Part shown: one piece after another, positions 25,194-33,555 of the stretch
Layout: the number at the start of each line of letters is the position of its first letter
Numbering within the stretch: the first letter of the stretch is position 1
Program-made: the position numbers and the translations under genes
DNA from: an uncultured Candidatus Saccharibacteria bacterium
GTDB lineage: Bacteria > Patescibacteriota > Saccharimonadia > Saccharimonadales > Saccharimonadaceae
Direction of reading: 5' to 3'
DNA: 64,000 nucleotides
Assembly (NCBI GenBank): GCA_947253285.1
Contig: CAMXXV010000003.1
Coordinates: 11,462 to 75,461 of the forward strand
The notes under the pieces: model-generated
The model's input: only the letters and a program-made list of their open reading frames with translations
The model's database searches: none
Told to the model about the DNA's origin: nothing

Positions 25194-27103
25194 AACATCA
25201 ATCTTTACGTAATTTTGTATATCGGTCATTTTATGTATTAATGATATTTGCCATGCTTCTAGTACCATATACAACTCCCGTATATGCAGTACCAGATAAT
25301 AATCCCGACGGAATACCTAATCCACAAAACCAAATACCAGTATCTGACGATGCTAATTTTGGTCATATCGACCCAGACAACCAAGCTGACGTTATGCTGA
25401 ATTTAGAGATACCATACTACAACACCGCTGAATGCGAACCTGGTATGGCGCCTAATGCAGACAATAGTAGTGGCACTATTTCTGGTAATGATAATGAGGA
25501 AAAAGTCTTTAATTTCCTTAGGACTGCTACTTTTGGCGGACATAAACTTAATGCCGCACAAATTGCTGGCATTATGGGAAATCTCAAAGCAGAACATGGT
25601 TTTCAGACTAACAGTACCGGTAATGGTTTTCACGGTTTAGCACAATGGGGTGATGGCAGATGGAACAATGATTGGGAAGGCAAATTAGAACCACAATTAC
25701 AACACCTAAAGGCAGAGATGGATAGTGGATATTGGCATGACAGACTAGAGCAAAATGGCTTCTTTAACTTAAGTAATTCAAAAGATGATGCCGTTGCAGC
25801 AGCGTACATATTTGCTAGAAATTATGAGGTAGCAATTCGAAATGGTGGTGGAAACGAAAAATGGGATGGTAATGATGGTGAAGCAAATAATTTTATCCAG
25901 AACTGGAATGGTAGAAAAAATAATGCTATTGATTTTTATAATAAGTATGCCAGCAAAGTAGATGGACCAAACGCTGGAGCCAATGTCGGTGATGGCTCCG
26001 GACCATATGTTTGGGTAGGCGATAGTAGAACAGTAGCCATGAAAACTGCCGTTGGTAAAGATGGAGATAAAGATCGTTGGGTAGCAGAATCGGGAGCTAA
26101 TTATAATTGGTTTGACACCAAAGGAGTTCCTGGAGTAAGCAATGGACTAAAACCAAATGAGATTATTGTCTTTAACATGGGTGTCAATGACTTAGGGAAT
26201 GCCGATAAGTATATTAATAGATTAAAGGGATTAGCTAGTGGTGAATGGAAAAGTAATAAGATCGTAATCGTCAGTGTCAACCCAGTTGATGATGCTAAAA
26301 GCAAAAATGCTAAAAATGCTGCAATAAAAGCCTTTAATGACAAATTAAAAAGCGAGCTTTCTGGTATTAGCAATATATCGTTTGTAGACACTAATAGTAA
26401 ATTCCCTAAAAATTTTTACACCGATCCCGAGGGAGTACATTATAATTCAGATCAATACAAAAAAATCTACGAGCAAGTCAAAAACGATATAACTAATAAA
26501 ACTTCTTCGCTCGATTCGCAAGTATTAAATAGATCTTGTTCCCCATCATCCGGAGACGCTCCTAGTGCTGGCGCAACTAAATATGCTAAAAATGGTGCTA
26601 AGATATATAGCCAGACTGATGCAAAATGGATTAATCACAAATGGGGAAATGGCACTATCGGTACTCATGGTTGCGGCGTGTGCGCTATGGCAATGATTTT
26701 AACTGCCATAACAGGTAAGGATGTTTCTCCAATCGCAGTAGCAGACGCCACTCAAAATTTAAATACTGGCGATGGCAGCCCACCAGATCTTCCCGAAAAA
26801 GTTGCGCCAAAATTTGGTGCCAAGGTGGAAGCAATACCAGCCAGTGTTGATGGTGTAAATAAAGCACTTGACCGCGGTGGCATGGTTTGGGTTTGCGGCA
26901 AAGGATCTGCGCCATTTACCCCTAAAGCTGGTCACTGCATTGGCATTCGTGGACGTACTAATAGTGGCAAATGGGTAATCTTTGACTCTGGTAGTTCAAA
27001 TCCAGAAAGTAAAGACCCTGACCATGAATATGATCCTGCTAGTTTAATGTCTAAAGTTAACACCATAAGGAATGGCACAATTAGTGCAGTATTTAAACAA
27101 TGA
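25190..27103 (+). CDS. Secreted three-enzyme protein: lysozyme-like, SGNH hydrolase, C39-like peptidase
   Basis: 637 residues. The signal peptide is 1-33 (ending VYA-V). About 103-255 is a phage-tail-lysozyme-like domain (LNAAQIAGIMGNLKAEHG, presumptive catalytic E135; GLAQWG). About 271-432 is an SGNH/GDSL hydrolase with S279 (GDS), N333 (GVND), D412 and H417 (DPEGVHYN). About 466-637 is a C39-like papain-fold peptidase with C495 (HGCGVCAMAM), H582 and D599. Together these could cut glycan strands, remove O-acetyl groups and cut peptides. It overlaps both neighbours as ATGA, so it belongs to the secretion operon. There is no visible wall anchor, so it is probably released. Confidence 0.85.
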   Translation: MKHQSLRNFVYRSFYVLMIFAMLLVPYTTPVYAVPDNNPDGIPNPQNQIPVSDDANFGHIDPDNQADVMLNLEIPYYNTAECEPGMAPNADNSSGTISGNDNEEKVFNFLRTATFGGHKLNAAQIAGIMGNLKAEHGFQTNSTGNGFHGLAQWGDGRWNNDWEGKLEPQLQHLKAEMDSGYWHDRLEQNGFFNLSNSKDDAVAAAYIFARNYEVAIRNGGGNEKWDGNDGEANNFIQNWNGRKNNAIDFYNKYASKVDGPNAGANVGDGSGPYVWVGDSRTVAMKTAVGKDGDKDRWVAESGANYNWFDTKGVPGVSNGLKPNEIIVFNMGVNDLGNADKYINRLKGLASGEWKSNKIVIVSVNPVDDAKSKNAKNAAIKAFNDKLKSELSGISNISFVDTNSKFPKNFYTDPEGVHYNSDQYKKIYEQVKNDITNKTSSLDSQVLNRSCSPSSGDAPSAGATKYAKNGAKIYSQTDAKWINHKWGNGTIGTHGCGVCAMAMILTAITGKDVSPIAVADATQNLNTGDGSPPDLPEKVAPKFGAKVEAIPASVDGVNKALDRGGMVWVCGKGSAPFTPKAGHCIGIRGRTNSGKWVIFDSGSSNPESKDPDHEYDPASLMSKVNTIRNGTISAVFKQ

Positions 27104-27666
27104 TAGATAAATTCAATAACTTACCAGTACGATTAAAAATAGTCATTGTAGCATTTGGCTCACTAGTTTTACTAGCGATACTAGCTTCTATTCCTCAGAT
27201 CATACAAACCCATTTCAACAATCAAATATTAACACCAACTAACGTTTTTGACGATAAACATAGTGGCAATAAATTATATAACGACAGTACAATTGGTTCT
27301 ATTAACTATAGTGAACCGAATAAAACTCCCGTTGTAGTGGGACATGATAATTTATTAAAATATGGTTTATCTTATAATAAGATGATGTTGGTTAAAAGTA
27401 TATTAATGGCCTATTATCAACATCAAAATGTTACCAATAATACGAATATTAGAATTGCCAGCATAGGAAAAGATATTAAAAGCGACTGGAATGGCACTAC
27501 TTCTACCGGCATATACAATACTACTATTCAATTAGATGGGAAGGGCGATCTGATTCCATTGCAAATTATTGACACTTATAGCTCACTTAAGTATTATTTT
27601 GCAGTCAGACTAAAATTCGACCAAGATTACCAAACTATTTACGAAACATCTAATAATATTAATTAA
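27100..27666 (+). CDS. Small membrane-anchored protein, second of the pair
   Basis: 188 residues: one N-terminal helix (about 12-33, IVIVAFGSLVLLAILASIP) and an exported domain with a helix (YNKMMLVKSILMAYYQHQ) followed by predicted strands. Unrecognised. It matches the 24630 protein in length, topology and order of predicted elements, and the two flank the three-domain hydrolase, so they may be diverged paralogues. It starts in an ATGA overlap and is the last gene of the rightward operon. No terminator hairpin is obvious before the groES operator. Confidence 0.55.
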   Translation: MIDKFNNLPVRLKIVIVAFGSLVLLAILASIPQIIQTHFNNQILTPTNVFDDKHSGNKLYNDSTIGSINYSEPNKTPVVVGHDNLLKYGLSYNKMMLVKSILMAYYQHQNVTNNTNIRIASIGKDIKSDWNGTTSTGIYNTTIQLDGKGDLIPLQIIDTYSSLKYYFAVRLKFDQDYQTIYETSNNIN

Positions 27667-27683
27667 TTCTAAAAATAGCTAAA

Positions 27684-27725
27684 TTGGCACTCTAACATTG
27701 CAAGTGCCAATTTTTGTGTTATAAT
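27684..27725 (+). promoter_or_regulatory. CIRCE operator and promoter of groES-groEL
   Basis: TTGGCACTC (27684-27692), a 9-base spacer, AAGTGCCAA (27702-27710). This fits the CIRCE layout TTAGCACTC-N9-GAGTGCTAA bound by the HrcA repressor, with compensating changes at position 3 of each arm and one unmatched outer base. The -10 TATAAT is at 27720-27725; the -35 (TTGCAA, 27698-27703) falls inside the operator, so a bound repressor would block RNA polymerase. hrcA is not in this window. Confidence 0.85.
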
Positions 27726-27751
27726 GGTAATTGTAACCAAAGGAGGATGAA

Positions 27752-28021
27752 ATGTCGAATGTTCCTTTAAAGCCGCTGGGTGACCGAATCGTAGCCGAGC
27801 GCGAAGAATCTGAAGCTCGTACTGCAGCTGGACTATTTTTACCAGAAGATGCTAAAGAAAAGTCACAAGTTGCAACCGTACTAGCTACCGGCAAAGACGT
27901 AAAGGATGTAAAAGTTGGTGACCGAATCGTGGTACGTGAATACTCTACTACCGAAATTAAGGTCAATAATAAGAAGTATTTTATTGTTAAGGAAGAAGAC
28001 GTACTTGCTACGTTGGCATAA
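27752..28021 (+). CDS. groES: GroES co-chaperonin
   Basis: 89 residues, a little shorter than the usual 95-97. Contains the family start LKPLGDRIVAEREE, the mobile-loop region (TAAGLFLPEDAKEKSQ) that contacts GroEL, and the VGDRIVVREYSTTEI roof strands. It caps the GroEL ring during ATP-driven folding. AGGAGG lies 5 bases before the ATG. It is co-transcribed with groEL 8 bases downstream and controlled by the CIRCE operator just upstream. It lies directly after the secretion operon, but regulation looks separate. Confidence 0.97.
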   Translation: MSNVPLKPLGDRIVAEREESEARTAAGLFLPEDAKEKSQVATVLATGKDVKDVKVGDRIVVREYSTTEIKVNNKKYFIVKEEDVLATLA

Positions 28022-28029
28022 GGAGAATT

Positions 28030-29652
28030 ATGGCGAAAAAAGTTTTTTATGGTGACGAAGCGCGCGAAAAAGTTTTAGCTGGTGCTAAAACTCTAGCTGA
28101 CGCCGTCAAAACCACTATGGGGCCAAAGGGTCGCAATGTAGTAATTGGCAAGACTTACGGTGGTCCATCAGTTACTCATGATGGCGTTACCGTAGCAGAA
28201 TCAATCGATCTACCAGAGACCGATGAAATGTTAGGTGAAAAAATTGGCGCCGAGCTCATCAAGCAAGCCGCCAAAAAGATGAATAAAGTTGCAGGTGATG
28301 GCACTACTACTGTCACAGTGCTAACTTACGAAATATTGCGCGAAGCCAACCGCTTAATTGCCGCCGGACATAATCCAATGGAGCTCCGTAAGGGCGTCGA
28401 GCGGGCAGCAAAGTCGATTCTTACTGAACTTGATAGCATGGCCGAGCCAGTTAAAGGTAAGGATGACCTCGTAGCTGAAGTAGCTAGCATCTCGGCTGGC
28501 GACCCAGAAATTGGCAAGCTCATTGCCGATGTAATGAGTAAAATCGGCCGCGACGGCGTCGTTAGCGTGGAAGCAGGGCAAGGTCTTGATCTTGAATCAG
28601 AGGTAGTAGAAGGCTTTACCTTCGACCGTGGCTACATCAGTGCCTACATGGTGACTGACCCGAATCGTATGGAAGCTGCCTATGACAAGCCAGCAATTAT
28701 TATTACCGACAAGAAAATTAGCTCGGCTCAGGAATTCCTACCACTGATTGAGAAGGTCGCAACCGCCGGCAAGAAGGACGTTGTCTTAATTGCCGAGGAT
28801 GTTACCGGTGAGGCACTTGGTGTGCTGATTCTCAATAAATACAAGGGTGTACTCAATACCTTGGCTATCAAGGCGCCATCATTTAGTGACCGCCGTAAGG
28901 AAGTCTTACAGGATATCGCCACCCTCACTGGTGCAACCGTCATTTCTGCCGACCAGGGTATGTCGTTCGATAACGTTGGTCTTGAAGTAGTAGGTTCAGC
29001 GCGCCGCGTCATTTCTACCAAGGATAGTACTACTATTATCGAAGGCGCTGGTGACAAAGCGCAAGTGGCACAACGTATCGCGCTCATTAATGCTCAGAAG
29101 GAAACCGCACGCAGCGACTACGACCGCGAGCAAATTGCCAAGCGCGCCGCGTCACTCAGTGGTAAAGTTGCCGTCATTAAAGTTGGTGGTGCAACTGAAA
29201 CTGAAATTGACGAGAAGAAATACCGTGTTGACGACGCCGTGGCTGCAGTTAAGGCAGCGCTTGATGGTGGTATTGTCCCTGGTGGCGGTGTAACCTTAAT
29301 CAACCTCGCCAGTAAAATTACTACTACTGACGCCGGTGCTGAGATTTTGCGCAACGCCTTATTAATGCCATTTAAGCAAATTACCAGCAACGCTGGCCTT
29401 AATAGTGAAGCTTTGTTGGCTCAAGTTCAGGCCGCTAAGCCAGGGCAGAGTGTCGATGTCATGCACTATGACGGCAAGCTAATCGACCTTAAGAAGTCCG
29501 GTGTAGTTGACCCAGCACGCGTCACACACGAAGCCATCCAAAACGCTGTATCAATTGCTGCTACGGCAATGACGATGGGTGCACTCGTAGTTGACTTGCC
29601 AGAGAAAAAAGATGCTAACGCCAACATGGGCGGTGGCATGGGTATGATGTAG
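28030..29652 (+). CDS. groEL: GroEL chaperonin
   Basis: 540 residues, full length. ATP-site motif GDGTTTVTVL, the equatorial TMGPKGRNVVIG segment, an apical domain with the usual hydrophobic lining, and the Gly/Met-rich tail NANMGGGMGMM are all present. Folds cytoplasmic proteins with GroES. It is second in the CIRCE-controlled operon with AGGAG before the ATG, and a strong terminator follows at 29662-29685. Base use is less AT-rich than the secretion genes directly upstream, a sharp change at about 27.7 kb. Confidence 0.98.
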   Translation: MAKKVFYGDEAREKVLAGAKTLADAVKTTMGPKGRNVVIGKTYGGPSVTHDGVTVAESIDLPETDEMLGEKIGAELIKQAAKKMNKVAGDGTTTVTVLTYEILREANRLIAAGHNPMELRKGVERAAKSILTELDSMAEPVKGKDDLVAEVASISAGDPEIGKLIADVMSKIGRDGVVSVEAGQGLDLESEVVEGFTFDRGYISAYMVTDPNRMEAAYDKPAIIITDKKISSAQEFLPLIEKVATAGKKDVVLIAEDVTGEALGVLILNKYKGVLNTLAIKAPSFSDRRKEVLQDIATLTGATVISADQGMSFDNVGLEVVGSARRVISTKDSTTIIEGAGDKAQVAQRIALINAQKETARSDYDREQIAKRAASLSGKVAVIKVGGATETEIDEKKYRVDDAVAAVKAALDGGIVPGGGVTLINLASKITTTDAGAEILRNALLMPFKQITSNAGLNSEALLAQVQAAKPGQSVDVMHYDGKLIDLKKSGVVDPARVTHEAIQNAVSIAATAMTMGALVVDLPEKKDANANMGGGMGMM

Positions 29653-29661
29653 CCTCAGCTC

Positions 29662-29685
29662 AAGGCCTCCTTCGGGAGGCCTTTT
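29662..29685 (+). terminator. Terminator of groES-groEL
   Basis: AAGGCCTCC, loop TTCG, GGAGGCCTT, then a short T-run. A 9-bp stem closed by a stable UUCG tetraloop, 10 bases after the groEL stop. Confidence 0.9.
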
Positions 29686-29735
29686 CTGATTCTGCTAAAA
29701 ATTTGCTATAATAGACACATAAAAGAGAGGGCATC

Positions 29736-30785
29736 ATGCAATTAGATAGTTTAGAAATTATTCGTCGGCGCGACCCCGAAGACGCACTTGGGGTAATCGC
29801 CAATTCTTACACACAATTAAATTTTCCAGCCGAACTACAACAGGCTGATTCTGGCAACTTTCAGCCAGCCAATATTGTTTTAAGTGGTATGGGCGGTTCG
29901 TGTCTCGCTGGCCTGATTGCCAATCGTTGGCTACGCCACGATTACAATCTCAATCTACCATTTGAAGTTAGCCGCGAATACACCGTGCCGGAGTATGTCA
30001 ACAATAAATCACTGGTCATTATCTTTAGTGTCAGCGGTAATACCGAAGAGACCCTAAGCTCACTCGACGATGCACTTAGTAAACGTGCTCATGTCGTCGT
30101 CATTACCAGCGGAGGCAAACTGCTAGAGCGTGCCCAAAGTGAGCAACTACCATACATTGTACTCGATAAAATTAGCCAGCCACGCTACGGCGTCTTTATG
30201 CATCTGCGCGCCATTACAAAGGTACTAGAACATTACAACATCCTACATGGTGCCTTTGATGAGCTAAGTGATAGCGCTGACTTTGTAAAAAATTATGCAA
30301 ATAAGCTAACCGCACTCATTCCATTTGACCGCAATGCCGCTAAACAGTTGGCACTGAGCTGCACTGGTAAGACCGTGTTAGTCTTTGCAAGTAGCTGGTT
30401 CTACCCACTAGCCTACAAGTGGAAAACTTCATTTAATGAGAACGCTAAGAATATCATTTGGTGCAACGAGTTTCCAGAGTTCAACCACAATGAGTTCATT
30501 GGTTGGACTGAGCAGCCAGTCGAAAAACCATTTTGTGTTGTTAGCTTACGCTCTAATCTCGATAGTGAGCGTGTCAACAAGCGCTTTGACCTCAGTGAAC
30601 AATTATTGTCCGGTAAGCGGCCACATTCACATAATGTACAGCTCACGGGCGATACCTACATTAAACAGGCTATCTGTGGCGCTATCTTAGGTGACTTTAC
30701 GAGTATTTATCTCGCTATTTCCAATAATATCGACCCAACACCGGTGCCTTTAGTTGAAAAATTTAAGCACTTACTAGTGCAATAA
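29736..30785 (+). CDS. Bifunctional phosphoglucose/phosphomannose isomerase
   Basis: 349 residues, the length of the archaeal/bacterial PGI/PMI family. Two SIS domains: the first has VLSGMGGSCLAG and IFSVSGNTEETLS (sugar-phosphate loop); the second ends in the family's C-terminal region with the ENAK stretch and catalytic segment EFPEFNHNE (general-base Glu and ring-opening His). Interconverts glucose 6-phosphate, fructose 6-phosphate and mannose 6-phosphate, feeding glycolysis and sugar-nucleotide synthesis. TATAAT near 29706 and AGAGAGG precede the ATG, so this gene has a leader, unlike many others here. Its 3' end overlaps the convergent gene by 12 bases. Confidence 0.9.
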   Translation: MQLDSLEIIRRRDPEDALGVIANSYTQLNFPAELQQADSGNFQPANIVLSGMGGSCLAGLIANRWLRHDYNLNLPFEVSREYTVPEYVNNKSLVIIFSVSGNTEETLSSLDDALSKRAHVVVITSGGKLLERAQSEQLPYIVLDKISQPRYGVFMHLRAITKVLEHYNILHGAFDELSDSADFVKNYANKLTALIPFDRNAAKQLALSCTGKTVLVFASSWFYPLAYKWKTSFNENAKNIIWCNEFPEFNHNEFIGWTEQPVEKPFCVVSLRSNLDSERVNKRFDLSEQLLSGKRPHSHNVQLTGDTYIKQAICGAILGDFTSIYLAISNNIDPTPVPLVEKFKHLLVQ

Positions 30786-31697
30786 AACTTTCACGCTGCG
30801 TTCACTCCTGACCGCAGCGATATTTTTTACTGCGCTCAGCGCAATATTGTCACCCGCCACATTAGCCACTAAATCAGTCGCCTCATTTAGTACAAGCTTC
30901 TCAAGATTAGTGAACTCACCCGGAAAACGCACAGCCCAAGCGCCCGCCATAATAATTTTGCCCGCCAAGTTACGACCTTTAGTTAGGGCGTGATGAAAGA
31001 AAAACTCCGAATCCGCTGTCAAGATATTTTTAGGCAGCCGCAAGATATTGTGTGCCGCGTTAATTGCAAAGAAGCCAATTGAGTCGTCGCGCCACATCTT
31101 ACCATCGCGTTCAAAGTCGGTAAATTCTAGTTCATTAATACAGCGCGAAATCTCACCCAATTTAGTGAGCGGCAAAGACAGAGCAGGGCTTAAAGCACGA
31201 AACTGTCGCCGTCGCTGACGCGAGGCAGCATTATTTAAATAATCAACCAATACTGTAGTGGCGCCGAATGTAATATAGCTTGCTAGCGCAAACTGGCGCT
31301 TACCGTTGATGTAAATATTAATCGGATTAATCTCACGCGGCGATTGCGCCATAATTAGTTTAGGGTTGCGATGATTGCCATTTAACGCCACCGATAAGTC
31401 ATTACTATTACCTAGTGGTACTGTCGCAAACGTCGCATCTACGCCCGAACAATATACCGCATCAAATGTCACTTGCGCCGTGCCATCACCGCCGCAGGCT
31501 AACACTAAATCACCATCTTTTAGCTCTGTGCTAATTAGATCACGCCCCACAAAATAGGGGGTATCAACTAAGCGCACCTCCTTGAGTCCTATTTTATAAC
31601 GCATTTGGTAGTCTACTAAGAGAGGACGGATTCGCTTATAAGCATACGCCCGTGTCGACTTTGGTGAAAATACTACTACAATGCGATTGAATTTCAT
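30774..31697 (-). CDS. Diacylglycerol kinase-family lipid kinase
   Basis: 307 residues with DAGK catalytic motifs: LVLACGGDGTAQVTFDAV (nucleotide-binding GGDGT), PLGNSNDLSVAL (the P-x-GN-x-ND motif), and a C-terminal beta-sandwich domain (FFAINAAHNILRLPKNI). Such soluble kinases (DgkB/YegS type) phosphorylate diacylglycerol or related lipids at the membrane. It follows virB4 after 4 bases and is probably in the same transcript as prgI-traC-virB4, an unexpected partner. It could handle lipid recycled after glycolipid or LCP chemistry; substrate is not predictable here. Confidence 0.85.
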   Translation of the reverse strand: MKFNRIVVVFSPKSTRAYAYKRIRPLLVDYQMRYKIGLKEVRLVDTPYFVGRDLISTELKDGDLVLACGGDGTAQVTFDAVYCSGVDATFATVPLGNSNDLSVALNGNHRNPKLIMAQSPREINPINIYINGKRQFALASYITFGATTVLVDYLNNAASRQRRRQFRALSPALSLPLTKLGEISRCINELEFTDFERDGKMWRDDSIGFFAINAAHNILRLPKNILTADSEFFFHHALTKGRNLAGKIIMAGAWAVRFPGEFTNLEKLVLNEATDLVANVAGDNIALSAVKNIAAVRSERSVKVLLH

Positions 31698-31701
31698 TTT
31701 A

Positions 31702-33555
31702 TTATTGCTGTTGCTGCTGCTGTTGTCTTTGTCGCGCCAACTGTTGTGGATTAGTAGTAATTAGCGTTTGCTCAGTATCTGAAGCAATAATCTGAATCAA
31801 CACATGGTTTTGACCAGCAAAGAAGAGACCTTGCCCAACCGGAAAGCTCGAAAGGCGCTTTAATTCCTCTTCAGTCAGCTTAAATACCTGGCCCAACATA
31901 TCAACCGAAGAAGGGGATTGCTTCAAGAGTAGCTGAATTGACGAGTTTGCCACAATGGCACGACCCATCGGCGAAGAAATGAAGTCTTCCACATCCTGCG
32001 TAATAGTAGTAAGTCCAAGATAATATTTACGAGCGCGCTTCGCAAGGCTAAACATAAAGTTAGCACTATCCGGATACTTCATGAGCTGCCATGCCTCATC
32101 GACGATTAGCATGCGCTTGTGTGTTTTATCGGCACGCACCTTATTCCAAATGTGGTTTAGAACAATGTACATTGCCACTGGACGAAGTTCATCCTCAAGG
32201 TCACGAATGTTAAATACTACCATGTGGTTATCAATTTCAACATTTGACTGATGTGAGAAAATACCAGCAAAAGTACCTGTAGTATACTGACGCAAACGCT
32301 GCGCTAGGTCAGGGCCTGTGCCGCCCATGTGTGCCAAAGTATCATACAAATCAGCCATAACTGGTGGCACTGAGTTATGTGTCAGAGGGTCAGAGGTAAT
32401 GCCCACGCGAGCATAAGTATCAATTAAGGCTTGGTCAAGGTCAGCTTCCTCATTTGGCGTCAAAGTATTAACTGTCGTGCCATTAGAAGCTACATTTGAG
32501 GTACCAAGCATCTGTCGCAATAAACCGTGCAAAGTAATTAAGTTGGAGCGCAGCACATCTGACGCATCTTGGTCTTGGTCGGTATCAACCGTATGTGGCA
32601 AATCAAACGGGTTAATTCGTGTATCGCTATTGAGCGACAAGTGAATATATGAACCGCCCACAGCATCGCAAAGACGCCGATACTCGTCTTCTGGGTCGAT
32701 AATAATAATATCGACACCAACCATCATTGAACGAAGTGCTTCTAGCTTCACTGTAAACGACTTACCAGCACCAGACTTTGCAAACACTACCATATTAGCG
32801 TTTTCTAGCTGATAGCGGTTGAAAATAATTAAACCATAGTTGTGTAAGTTAATTCCATACAAAATACCATCATCTTGCGTTAGGTCGGAAGAAGTGAATG
32901 GGAAGGTGGTTGATAGAGCACCAGTATCCATGTTGCGACGGATCTTTAATTCATCACTAAACTGTGGGATAGTTGAGTTAAGGCCTTGCTCCTGCTGCGC
33001 TGAGGCAACCTTAGTTAACACCATCTGCTGGCCAAGCGCCGTCTCAACCTTGTGTGATACTGACGCCAAATCATCAAGATTGTTAGCTGAAATCGTAATA
33101 TAAAGACCAAGGCGGAAGAACTTTTCCGTCCCAAGCTGCAACTTGTCACGCAGCTCCTCAGCATCCTGATAAGCTGCTTCGAGTGCTGGATCACGAATTT
33201 TACCATGTTCAGCATTAACCTCCATCGAAGCTTCAAGCTGTGTCACCTTGCGCCGCAGGTTATTCATCACCACCTGCGAATCAACTGGGTAAATAAACAT
33301 TGAGATATCAATCACCTCATCAAGGTTGACAATACCAGATAGCCAACCAGTATAAAGTACGCGCGGGTAGCCATAAACATAAATTGTCCGACAATAGCGT
33401 GTGCCGAGTTTAAAGTAATTACTGTTAAATTCCAAGCTAGCTGGCGCGACCAAGTCGCGCATTGTTACCACACCCTTGTGGTAGATATCTTCAACTTCGC
33501 TCGCTTCACGCGCACGCTGGGCTGCTAGAGATTCTTTTTTATTCTTTTTAAACAT
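31702..33555 (-). CDS. virB4: VirB4/TraC-type conjugation ATPase
   Basis: 617 residues. N-terminal VirB4 domain (about 25-230), then a RecA-like motor: Walker A AKSGAGKS at 259-266, the DPEDEYRRL strand, Walker B RMLIVDEAWQLMK, and the TQDVEDF and SSIQLLLKQ segments typical of VirB4. It powers substrate transfer and pilus dynamics in type IV secretion, bound to the cytoplasmic face of the membrane. A run of seven glutamines ends the protein. It overlaps the upstream gene by 8 bases in the order prgI-traC-like-virB4. It is the only secretion-type ATPase in the window; VirB11 and VirD4 homologues are not seen. Confidence 0.93.
   Translation of the reverse strand: MFKKNKKESLAAQRAREASEVEDIYHKGVVTMRDLVAPASLEFNSNYFKLGTRYCRTIYVYGYPRVLYTGWLSGIVNLDEVIDISMFIYPVDSQVVMNNLRRKVTQLEASMEVNAEHGKIRDPALEAAYQDAEELRDKLQLGTEKFFRLGLYITISANNLDDLASVSHKVETALGQQMVLTKVASAQQEQGLNSTIPQFSDELKIRRNMDTGALSTTFPFTSSDLTQDDGILYGINLHNYGLIIFNRYQLENANMVVFAKSGAGKSFTVKLEALRSMMVGVDIIIIDPEDEYRRLCDAVGGSYIHLSLNSDTRINPFDLPHTVDTDQDQDASDVLRSNLITLHGLLRQMLGTSNVASNGTTVNTLTPNEEADLDQALIDTYARVGITSDPLTHNSVPPVMADLYDTLAHMGGTGPDLAQRLRQYTTGTFAGIFSHQSNVEIDNHMVVFNIRDLEDELRPVAMYIVLNHIWNKVRADKTHKRMLIVDEAWQLMKYPDSANFMFSLAKRARKYYLGLTTITQDVEDFISSPMGRAIVANSSIQLLLKQSPSSVDMLGQVFKLTEEELKRLSSFPVGQGLFFAGQNHVLIQIIASDTEQTLITTNPQQLARQRQQQQQQQ

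Noticed and set aside
15599..27103. UGA recoded as glycine, as in Gracilibacteria/SR1
   Set aside because: TGA ends several genes in the correct place (for example those ending at 18499, 25193 and 27103), often overlapping the next ATG, and conserved proteins need no in-frame TGA.
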